Shown here piece by piece: positions 9,898 to 17,660 of a stretch of 64,000 bases of DNA. Numbering within the stretch: the stretch's first letter is position 1; every line of letters starts with the position of its first letter. Made by a program: the position numbers and the translations under genes. The notes under the pieces were generated by a model. It saw nothing but the letters and a program-made list of their open reading frames with translations. It ran no database searches and was not told the origin of the DNA. Where the stretch lies: the NCBI GenBank assembly GCA_021777765.1, contig JAJYDF010000003.1:62001-126000 (forward strand). The letters run 5' to 3'. The DNA is from Pseudomonadota bacterium. GTDB lineage: Bacteria; Pseudomonadota; Gammaproteobacteria; DASZBR01.

Positions 9898-9986
9898 GTC
9901 GGACATCGCATGAGTTTATTATTAATTATTCATAATATCAAAATACATATTACAAATAAGTTGATCATTTGCTCAGTCCGACCTAC
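9898..9986. mobile_element. Half copy of MITE-like element, GTAGGTCGGACTGA family
   Basis: It runs from a central arm (GTCGGACATCGC at 9898) to a terminal arm (GCTCAGTCCGACCTAC ending 9986). This matches one half of the full element at 20942-21137. Its end overlaps the last codons of ccmF. Confidence 0.7.
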
Positions 9987-11895
9987 GAATAAAGGTCATT
10001 AATCCACCTATTAACATTAATATCCCGCCTGCCCAAATCCATCTGACAAACGGTTTGTAATATATTCGCATTCCCCATGCATTATTGGGTAATGGTTCAC
10101 CTAATGCGATATAGAGATCTCTAAATAATCCTGCATTGATTGCTGCTTCAGACATTGCGACTTTTTGCACGGTATAGATTCGATTTTGTGCAATCATAGA
10201 GGAAATCATTTTACCATCATGGCTGATATTAAAATATGCAGCGGCGCCTGAATAATTAGGACCAGTCACACTTGTCAATTTTGTGAATTGAAAATCATAA
10301 GGACCAACAATGACATTATCACCAGGCGACATTGAAACATCTTTTTCCACACTAAAATTACTGCTTATAGCAATACCTATTATACAAACCGCTACGCCAA
10401 GATGAGCAATCATCATAGCATATTGTCGTGTTGTTAAATGTGTTATTTTTTCCCACGAATTATTGAGCGCTGGCATACGATGCCAAATTTCACTGATGAG
10501 TGCAATAGTAATCCAAATTGATAATATCAGTGCAAAACTAATTTGCCATGAAAAATAACCGATAAATAACCAGCAAATCATCAGCGCTGAAATGACACAA
10601 ATTAACAAATGAATACATAATTTTTTAATGACTTGTTGCACAGTTGTTTGATGCCATCGACAAATTGGTGCAATTCCCATCGCTATAAATAATAACGATG
10701 CGGTAGGAATAAATACCATATTAAAATAAGGGGGCCCTACCGAAATTTTTTCATTAGTTAAAGCATCTACAAATAATGGATATAAAGTACCAATTAATAC
10801 TGTGGCCATTGCAACAATTAATAAAATATTATTTAACAATATAAAATTTTCTCGCGAAAAAAACGCAAAATTATGTGTGGATTTAATTTTTGGCGCTCTG
10901 ACAGCAAATAATAATAACGACCCACCAACAACGACGCATAAAAACCGCAACATAAAAACGCCGCGCGTCGGATCAGACGCAAAAGCATGTACTGAATTTA
11001 ATACGCCCGACCGCACTAAAAACGTGCCTAATAAACTCAATGAAAATGCGCAAATTGCTAATAAAATAGTCCAGCTTTTAAATATTCCTCTTTTTTCCGT
11101 AACGATTAAAGAATGCAATAATGCGGTACCAACCAACCATGGCATTAATGATGCATTTTCAACGGGATCCCAAAACCACCAACCGCCCCAACCTAATTCA
11201 CGATATGACCACCAACTGCCTAATGTAATACCTAATGTTAAAAAGCACCATGCAATTAATACCCAAGGTTTTGTCCATTTTGCCCATGAAGCATCCACTT
11301 TTCCTGAAATTAATGCACTAATTGCAAACGCAAAACCGATCGCAAATCCCACATATCCCATATATAACATGGGTGGATGAAATACTAAGCCTGGATCTTG
11401 TAAAATGGGATTTAAATCTTGGCCATCGATGGGAATATCAGGTAATAATCTTAAAAATGGACTGGATGTTGCTAACATAAACCATAAAAAACCAATGCTA
11501 ATTAATCCTAAAATTGCTATCACTCGCGCAATTAATTGTGGTGGTAAATGTTTGCCCCACCATGCAACTGCAGCTGTCCAAAAACTTAAAATAGCGACCC
11601 ATAATAATAATGATCCTTCATGCGCACCCCATGCAGCAGGAATTCGATAATACCAAGATAATTGTGAATTTGAATTTTCAGCAACATAAATAACAGAAAA
11701 ATCATTTTGTAAAAAAAGTGTAATTAAACAAATAAAACTGAATGCGAGAAAAAAGAATTGGCCAAAGGCGGCGTAACGGGATAAAACCATCCAACGGACA
11801 TTACCGTTAAAACTACCGATTAATGGCAATGTACTTTGAATAATGGCGATGCATAATGCGAGGATTAATGCGAATTGGCCGAATTCTGGGATCAT
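9973..11895 (-). CDS. ccmF: Cytochrome c maturation protein CcmF
   Basis: A 640-residue polytopic inner-membrane protein of the system I cytochrome c biogenesis pathway. It works with CcmH to attach heme from holo-CcmE to apocytochrome. The WWD signature is clear (WGGWWFWDPVENASLMPWL, about residues 230-250), as is the GAHEGSLLLWV segment near residue 90. Many hydrophobic segments run from the first residue, and the last helix is GGILMLIGGLMTF. The length is normal. The final residues RRSD and the TGA are encoded by the terminal inverted repeat of a MITE-like element, so the extreme C-terminus may have been replaced. It is separated from ccmE by aas, an unusual order. Confidence 0.97.
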   Translation of the reverse strand: MIPEFGQFALILALCIAIIQSTLPLIGSFNGNVRWMVLSRYAAFGQFFFLAFSFICLITLFLQNDFSVIYVAENSNSQLSWYYRIPAAWGAHEGSLLLWVAILSFWTAAVAWWGKHLPPQLIARVIAILGLISIGFLWFMLATSSPFLRLLPDIPIDGQDLNPILQDPGLVFHPPMLYMGYVGFAIGFAFAISALISGKVDASWAKWTKPWVLIAWCFLTLGITLGSWWSYRELGWGGWWFWDPVENASLMPWLVGTALLHSLIVTEKRGIFKSWTILLAICAFSLSLLGTFLVRSGVLNSVHAFASDPTRGVFMLRFLCVVVGGSLLLFAVRAPKIKSTHNFAFFSRENFILLNNILLIVAMATVLIGTLYPLFVDALTNEKISVGPPYFNMVFIPTASLLFIAMGIAPICRWHQTTVQQVIKKLCIHLLICVISALMICWLFIGYFSWQISFALILSIWITIALISEIWHRMPALNNSWEKITHLTTRQYAMMIAHLGVAVCIIGIAISSNFSVEKDVSMSPGDNVIVGPYDFQFTKLTSVTGPNYSGAAAYFNISHDGKMISSMIAQNRIYTVQKVAMSEAAINAGLFRDLYIALGEPLPNNAWGMRIYYKPFVRWIWAGGILMLIGGLMTFIRRSD

Positions 11896-11919
11896 TGATT
11901 AAATACCTTTTATTTTTTT

Positions 11920-11942
11920 CCTTCTCCCCTTCAGGGAGAAGG
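11920..11942. repeat. REP-like hairpin containing the aas stop codon
   Basis: CCTTCTCCC and GGGAGAAGG arms. On the minus strand the loop reads TGAA, and its TGA is the stop of aas. The arms are followed by A-rich rather than T-rich sequence in both directions, so this is a dispersed repeat rather than a standard intrinsic terminator. Confidence 0.75.
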
Positions 11943-14900
11943 AAAATCATCTGAAGTAATAACATTTTTTAATAATGTTACATAATCTGTTTTCCCTGTA
12001 CCTAATACAGGTAATTTATCTATTCTCATTATTTTCTTCGGAATATGAATTTCACTAATTCCTTCTTTTCTAAAATGCGAAACAATTGCCTCACGGGTAA
12101 TTTCTGCGGATGTTGTGATTAAAATTAATTGTTCGCCTTTTTTAATATCCGGAATTGCAACAACTGCATTAGGAATATGCGGCCAAATTTCGCTGATATA
12201 ATTTTCAACTGCCGTCAAAGAAACCATTTCACCACCCACTTTGGCAAAACGTTTTGCGCGGCCTTTAATGGTAATAAATCCTGCATCATCCATATCGACA
12301 ATATCACCCGTATCGTACCAACCATCAGGTGGTGGTTCTAATACACCAGGATTGGTAGTGCGTAAATAACCCAACATCACATTAGGCCCTGAAACAATAA
12401 ATCGATAACCATCTACTACACCTTCTACGGGCTCCAATTTATAACTTATTCCTGGTAATAAGCGCCCTACCGATCCCACTTGATTGTACATGGGAGTATT
12501 TGCTGCCAACACCGGTGCTGTTTCTGTAGCACCATATCCTTCCAAAATACGCACACCAAATTTGTGCATCCATATTTTTCTTGTTTCATCACGTAATTTT
12601 TCTGCGCCAGCAAATACATAACGCACACTATAAAAATCATAAGGATGTGCATATTTCGCATAACCATTTAAAAATGTATCGGTTCCAAATAAAATAGTCG
12701 CATTCGTATCGTAGGTTAATTCCGGCACAATCCGATAATGTAATGGCGAAGGATAAAAGAATACTTTTAATCCCGATAAAACAGGTAATAACATACCACC
12801 CGTTAACCCAAAAGAATGAAACAAGGGTAATGCATTAAATGCAATATCTATTGGTGTAAAATCAACACAAGCACCTAACTGATAACGATTGGCTTGAATA
12901 TTAATATGAGATAACACGACACCTTTTGGTACACCTTCTGATCCTGATGTAAATAAAATGACAGCAGGAGCATGTGGATCTAACCCCGCTGATTTTGTTT
13001 TTGATCTGTTAATAAAATGATATGACCACCTTGGAAATCGCGCTTGAATTAATCCTTTCAATTTAATGAGAAAAGGGATTTTATCCCTGAGATCTTCTAA
13101 ATAAATAATTTTGATATTTGCTTGCGTTAAACTTTCTGTCATATCTCCTAACTTAGCCATAGTAACAAATCGACGCGATGAATATATGATTTTGATTTGT
13201 GCAGAAATACAAGCGTTAGTGACATGAAAAGTGCCAGTAGAAAAATTTAACATGGCAGGGACACGACCAACCATATGTAACGCGAAAAAAGTCACCATAT
13301 TAGCTAGGGCGTTAGGCAATAAAATACCGACATTTTCATTATATGATGTATTCAATCTAATGACACCGCCTAAAATAAAACAGCGTTGAATTAATTGCAG
13401 ATATGTCATCGGTTTTCGTTCTATATCTTCCGCAACAATATGATGACTTCCATATAATCGTTTGGTATCTAATAATGAATGAATTAATGTTTGCTGATAA
13501 GGACTGGTCACAAACATCATTTCAACCATTAAATCATATAATTTTCTACTGATCAGTTGCCGCCGTCTACGGCCTATCATGTCCGCAGCAACATGAAATG
13601 ATTGAGGAGGCGAAATGGTTAAAATAATTTTTGGAAATAAATGTAATTTTATTTTGCCGCGTAATCGGGAAAAAAATGTCAATTGTGCACCATCAATTCT
13701 CACCGGTAATATTTTTGCTTGTGATTTATCGGCAACTAATCCTGGACCTTCATAGACTTTCATTAAAGCGCCCGTCACAGTAATACGTCCTTCTGGAAAT
13801 ATCACACATTTTTTATCTTGTGCTACATATTCAATTAATGATTTTATTGCCATGGGATTGGTGGGATCTAATTCGTATGCATCAACCATACGCAAAAACA
13901 ATCTAATCCACCATTTTCTTGCGGTAAAAGTATTAACAGCAAATGTTAATTTATCGGGCATAAAAGCAGCTAATAATCCTGCATCTAAAAATGAAGTGTG
14001 ATTCGCAATAATAATAAAACGATCACCTGCCGCATAATAATTCTCTAAACCACGCACTTCGACACGATAAAATAAATCTAATATCCATTTGGCGAATGAT
14101 TTTAATAAAGCATCTGGTAATAATTTACAGATATAAATCGCTACGACACCATTTAATATCGCCACGGTTAAAAAAATATGTAGCTCGGAAAATCGTAACA
14201 CGTGAACTAAAAATAAAGTCGCCGCTGAAGCAACAACCATAAATAATGCATTCATGATATTATTACTGGCTATTATTCGTGCACGATATTCCACTGGACT
14301 TCTATGTTGTAATATTGCATAGAGTGGCACTGTATAAAGACCACTACTTATTGCTATTAAAAACAGATCAATTATGATGCGCCAACTATGATAATGAGAT
14401 ATAAACTCTCTCACTCCCATCAATTGTGCTTGTTGTAGCGTTTGAAAATGTGAACTCGCAAAAAATAAATCAATGGTAAAAATGGTAACGCCCAATGCGC
14501 CAAAAGGAACATAATTTGCTGAAACTCTGCCTTTTAATAAACGATTACACAACAATGATCCGATACCAATACCTATAGAAAAAAGTGTAAAAAATAAAAC
14601 CACTACATATTGGTTAGCATGAATAATATTTTTAGTATATGAATTGAATTCATTCATAAAAATAAAACCATACAACCAAAACCATGAAATCCCTAATATC
14701 GCAAGAAAAATGTCCCAGAATTGTTTGGAATAATTAACGACTTTGAATGTTTCAGTGAGAAAATTAAAATTAATTTTAAGTTGTGGCGCGGTTTGATGTG
14801 TTCTTGGAATAAATACACTGCTTATTAAGCCTAAAATTGAAATGGCAATAATTATGGTAGAAATAATTGCCGTGCCATGTGTTATTAAAATAAATGCACC

Positions 14901-15410
14901 GCCAATAATCGAACCGATTAAAATGGCAAGAAAAGTACCTGCCTCAATTAAACCATTACCCGCAACTAATTCATCCTCAGCCAGTTGGTCGGGTAAAATC
15001 GCATATTTCAAAGGACCAAATATGGTGGCTTGTGTACCCAATAAAAAAAGTGCCATCAATAATAAAGATAAACTTTCTTTATATAATGCAACAACAGCAA
15101 ATAACATAATCACGATTTCAAGACATTTTGCAAAAATAATTAATAGGGATCGATCATATTTATCTGCAATTTGTCCTGCTGTTGCAGAAAATAAGAAAAA
15201 TGGCAAGGTAAATATACCACCGCCAATTGCAACGAGTATTTGAATATTCATGCCCAATTGCGTTGCAATTCGAAATGTCACCAAGATAATAAAAGCATAT
15301 CGCAATACATTATCATTAAATGCGCCAAGAAATTGCGTGATAAATAATGGCAAAAAACGGCGTGTTTCTAATAATTGAAATTGGTTTTTATATGGTTGTG
15401 TTTGTTGCAT
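11931..15410 (-). CDS. aas: MFS transporter-acyltransferase-acyl-ACP synthetase fusion (LplT-Aas type)
   Basis: A 1159-residue inner-membrane protein for lysophospholipid uptake and re-acylation. Residues 1-420 are a 12-helix major facilitator domain similar to LplT. Residues about 445-630 are a PlsC-type acyltransferase with NHTSFLD (HX4D, His near 471) and FPEGR. Residues about 700-1150 are an AMP-forming acyl-ACP synthetase with FTSGSEGVPKG, GYGATETAP and YDTGDIV. In Escherichia coli LplT and Aas are separate proteins; the single-chain form is known in other proteobacteria. AGAGGAA precedes the ATG. It sits between ccmE and ccmF on the same strand. The stop lies in the loop of a REP-like hairpin. 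Confidence 0.93.
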   Translation of the reverse strand: MQQTQPYKNQFQLLETRRFLPLFITQFLGAFNDNVLRYAFIILVTFRIATQLGMNIQILVAIGGGIFTLPFFLFSATAGQIADKYDRSLLIIFAKCLEIVIMLFAVVALYKESLSLLLMALFLLGTQATIFGPLKYAILPDQLAEDELVAGNGLIEAGTFLAILIGSIIGGAFILITHGTAIISTIIIAISILGLISSVFIPRTHQTAPQLKINFNFLTETFKVVNYSKQFWDIFLAILGISWFWLYGFIFMNEFNSYTKNIIHANQYVVVLFFTLFSIGIGIGSLLCNRLLKGRVSANYVPFGALGVTIFTIDLFFASSHFQTLQQAQLMGVREFISHYHSWRIIIDLFLIAISSGLYTVPLYAILQHRSPVEYRARIIASNNIMNALFMVVASAATLFLVHVLRFSELHIFLTVAILNGVVAIYICKLLPDALLKSFAKWILDLFYRVEVRGLENYYAAGDRFIIIANHTSFLDAGLLAAFMPDKLTFAVNTFTARKWWIRLFLRMVDAYELDPTNPMAIKSLIEYVAQDKKCVIFPEGRITVTGALMKVYEGPGLVADKSQAKILPVRIDGAQLTFFSRLRGKIKLHLFPKIILTISPPQSFHVAADMIGRRRRQLISRKLYDLMVEMMFVTSPYQQTLIHSLLDTKRLYGSHHIVAEDIERKPMTYLQLIQRCFILGGVIRLNTSYNENVGILLPNALANMVTFFALHMVGRVPAMLNFSTGTFHVTNACISAQIKIIYSSRRFVTMAKLGDMTESLTQANIKIIYLEDLRDKIPFLIKLKGLIQARFPRWSYHFINRSKTKSAGLDPHAPAVILFTSGSEGVPKGVVLSHINIQANRYQLGACVDFTPIDIAFNALPLFHSFGLTGGMLLPVLSGLKVFFYPSPLHYRIVPELTYDTNATILFGTDTFLNGYAKYAHPYDFYSVRYVFAGAEKLRDETRKIWMHKFGVRILEGYGATETAPVLAANTPMYNQVGSVGRLLPGISYKLEPVEGVVDGYRFIVSGPNVMLGYLRTTNPGVLEPPPDGWYDTGDIVDMDDAGFITIKGRAKRFAKVGGEMVSLTAVENYISEIWPHIPNAVVAIPDIKKGEQLILITTSAEITREAIVSHFRKEGISEIHIPKKIMRIDKLPVLGTGKTDYVTLLKNVITSDDFPSP

Positions 15411-15432
15411 AGAAAATTCCTCTTGATTTTTT

Positions 15433-15456
15433 CCTTCTCCCGCAAGCGGGAGAAAG
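15433..15456. repeat. REP-like hairpin
   Basis: CCTTCTCCCGC/GCGGGAGAAAG arms in the short gap between aas and ccmE. It belongs to the same family as 11920-11942, 20410-20529, 31280-31303, 39817-39861 and a looser copy at 55015-55035. Confidence 0.75.
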
Positions 15457-15470
15457 AAAAAAATGTGTAT

Positions 15471-15887
15471 TTATTTTAAACTGCTCGCCACTTCCCTTGG
15501 CATATAATTTGCATCGTGTTTAGCTAAAACTTGTTGTGCTATAAAAACATGTTGATTATTAATCATCCCTTCTGCAACTATGCCCTGCCCTTCGCGAAAT
15601 AATGCTGGCAAAAGACCATTATAGTTAACCGTTACCACATTTTTATTATCAGTTAATTTAAATGTGACTTGTAATGAATTACCGAAATGATGAATGCTGC
15701 CTTTTTCCACTAATCCACCGACACGCACAACATGATTAATCGGTGCATTTCCTGTGGCAATTTGGCTAGGACTATAGAAAAAATTAATATTTTGCGATAA
15801 GGCATACAAAATTAAAATGGTTGCCAGACTAACACTGGTAATTAAAATAATAATAAACCAAAGACGTTGTTTACGAACTGGTAACAT
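15471..15887 (-). CDS. ccmE: Cytochrome c maturation heme chaperone CcmE
   Basis: A 138-residue periplasmic heme chaperone anchored by one N-terminal helix (residues 9-29). The covalent heme-binding His is in AKHDANYMP, the family signature, near residue 123. The central beta-barrel region includes VVRVGGLVEKGSI and LPALFREGQGIVAEG. CcmC loads heme onto this protein and CcmF takes it off. It overlaps the end of ccmD by 17 bases, which suggests coupled translation. No ccmA, B, C, G or H is present here. Confidence 0.95.
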   Translation of the reverse strand: MLPVRKQRLWFIIILITSVSLATILILYALSQNINFFYSPSQIATGNAPINHVVRVGGLVEKGSIHHFGNSLQVTFKLTDNKNVVTVNYNGLLPALFREGQGIVAEGMINNQHVFIAQQVLAKHDANYMPREVASSLK

Positions 15888-16068
15888 GCGTTGATCGCGA
15901 TTGAATATAAGAAGGATTGTTTATTTTTTGTTTTAATAATTGTCGGTGATGCAATAAAGGTTGAATAACATTTATGGTTAATACCGCGATAGTAATGCCA
16001 TAAGCTGACCAGATATAAGTTCCATAGCCACCCATGGCGAAAAAATGTTGTAGTTGTTGATGATACAT
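15871..16068 (-). CDS. ccmD: Cytochrome c maturation protein CcmD
   Basis: A 65-residue small membrane protein of the CcmABCD complex that helps release holo-CcmE. FFAMGGYGTYIWSAYG followed by one membrane helix (ITIAVLTINVIQPL) and basic residues is the family pattern. A weak AGGA lies about 9 bases before the ATG. In most genomes ccmC precedes it; here a MITE-like element and then the divergent 16582 gene lie upstream. The set is therefore split. Confidence 0.88.
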   Translation of the reverse strand: MYHQQLQHFFAMGGYGTYIWSAYGITIAVLTINVIQPLLHHRQLLKQKINNPSYIQSRSTHVTSS

Positions 16069-16120
16069 AGTCCAGAATCCTAATTTCTTTGTATTACCGA
16101 GTTTAATGAATTTCGTCTTT

Positions 16121-16315
16121 GTAGCCTGGGTGAAGCAATTGAAAATTTAATTAATATAACGTGATTATGATCTATTAACGATTTTTATTAAAAACTAATG
16201 CGTAACCCGGGGAATTCATATTTCCTGGGTTACGCCATTGGTCAAAATAGATATTATTGTAAACATCAAACAATATCATGCTATTCAATTTCTTCATTTG
16301 CTTCACCCACGCTAC
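16121..16315. mobile_element. MITE-like element, GTAGCCTGGGTGAAGC family (complete)
   Basis: A 195-bp element. The left end GTAGCCTGGGTGAAGCAA is inverted at the right end (TTGCTTCACCCACGCTAC). A central palindrome has arms GCGTAACCCGGG and CCTGGGTTACGC. It has no coding content. Other copies are at 16467 (half), 56475 (half), 59475 and 61193. Confidence 0.8.
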
Positions 16316-16466
16316 GAGTTCTTTTATGACAAAAATAATGAGGTTTTGCATATTAAACCTTATCAAATTAACTAGCAAAGTAAATTGCGAGGAAGGGAAA
16401 ACAAAAGAAATCTACTATAATTAAAAGATAAATGATTGCATTAAAATACCATATGATATTAAGATT

Positions 16467-16558
16467 GTAACCTGGGTGAAGCAGTTGAAAATCAAATTAA
16501 TATAACGTGATTATGATCTATTAACGATTTTTATTAAAAACTAATGCGTAACCCGGGG
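16467..16558. mobile_element. Half copy of the GTAGCC MITE-like element
   Basis: 92 bases that match 16121-16212 with about four differences, ending at the centre of the palindrome (CGTAACCCGGGG). It lies just before the ribosome binding site of the 16582 gene. The 150 bases between the two copies (16316-16466) hold nothing recognisable. Confidence 0.75.
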
Positions 16559-16581
16559 AGTTAATATCAGGAGTTAGATGA

Positions 16582-17568
16582 ATGTTTCGGTCACAATTTA
16601 AATTGATATTACAATTATCAAGCAGCCTATTAATATTAATGAATAGTGCATTATGCATGGCAGATGTCAGCACCTTTCAAAATGGTTTACAAATGACTAA
16701 CACTTATCAACATCCTGGTGATTATTATAATGACCCTTCCATGCCAACGCCGAATCCTGCGATATTTCCACCACCACCTCCTAAACCGCCAGGATTACCC
16801 GTGCAACCTTTTACACCAACACTGACTGGACAATTAAATCTGACAAAAGATCAGGCTTCTAAACTATTAAGTGGTTATACTAATCCCTCATTACCAACAC
16901 CCAATCCGGCATTTTATCCACCACCTCCTGTTGTAACGCCTACAACAAGCAGTGCACCTGCAACAACAGAACAATCTACTACCGAAAGCGGCACAGCCAC
17001 AACAGCAGGTGGAGCTGCATCCGCCGCCGGTGCTGGTGGAGCTGCAGCGAGTGGAGCCAATGCATTACAACAAGCATCTAATGCCACAAATGGACCGAGC
17101 GCAACACCTTCATTATCTGCGCCTTCAAACAACCTCAATGATTTACAAAATTGTGTGCCAGGCACTTATACCGTTCAAAGTCCTGCAAAACCAATTACAC
17201 AAGGTGCAATGTATGGCAATAATAATGTTTCCACACCAACCATGACTTATTCTGTTGCAGGTATGCAAAATGGCAAATGTATGGTAACTGTGACACAAAG
17301 TGCCGTAGTACCGCCTACCATTAAAAATGGTACCTATTATCCTGCGCCGGCTTCAGCATCTCCCGCAGCTAATACAATGAAATGTTCTTTTTCACCCAAT
17401 GATTTATCTTCATTTGTTAATCAAACACAAAAAAACCAAACGGGTGGTTATTATGGGACAACAACACTGGGGCAAAATTATTACAATAAACAATCCACAC
17501 AAAACTCCTGTCAAGCTTCGTTAATGGTGAATGGCGCTGCGATTCCGTATACCAATGTACCGCCCTAA
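16582..17568 (+). CDS. Secreted proline-rich protein upstream of secA
   Basis: A 328-residue protein of unknown function. AGGAG lies 8 bases before the ATG. Residues 1-27 form a Sec signal peptide ending SALCMA. Two related segments follow: YNDPSMPTPNPAIFPPPPP (about residues 48-66) and YTNPSLPTPNPAFYPPPP (about 97-114). Then comes an Ala/Gly/Ser/Thr-rich linker with GGAASAAGAGGAAASGA, and a C-terminal half with four cysteines (NCV, KCM, KCS, SCQ) that could form two disulphides outside the cytoplasm. It ends in VPP directly before the stop. It precedes secA by 92 bases on the same strand. The polyproline runs would be slow to translate without EF-P. Confidence 0.75.
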   Translation: MFRSQFKLILQLSSSLLILMNSALCMADVSTFQNGLQMTNTYQHPGDYYNDPSMPTPNPAIFPPPPPKPPGLPVQPFTPTLTGQLNLTKDQASKLLSGYTNPSLPTPNPAFYPPPPVVTPTTSSAPATTEQSTTESGTATTAGGAASAAGAGGAAASGANALQQASNATNGPSATPSLSAPSNNLNDLQNCVPGTYTVQSPAKPITQGAMYGNNNVSTPTMTYSVAGMQNGKCMVTVTQSAVVPPTIKNGTYYPAPASASPAANTMKCSFSPNDLSSFVNQTQKNQTGGYYGTTTLGQNYYNKQSTQNSCQASLMVNGAAIPYTNVPP

Positions 17569-17660
17569 TTAAGAAATACTGACAAGCTGATCATCTTCGC
17601 CAACATGTAATTCCATGTTAATATGTTTAATTCTTTTACTTCTCGGTGAAATTAATCTCT

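Noticed and set aside
16175..16378. Open frame inside the MITE at 16121
   Set aside because: It reads through the inverted repeat, has no ribosome site and no similarity to a protein.
17646..17660. GTG start five codons upstream in secA
   Set aside because: The Walker A lysine falls at the usual position (about 107) only with the ATG at 17661, which also has GGTGA upstream.
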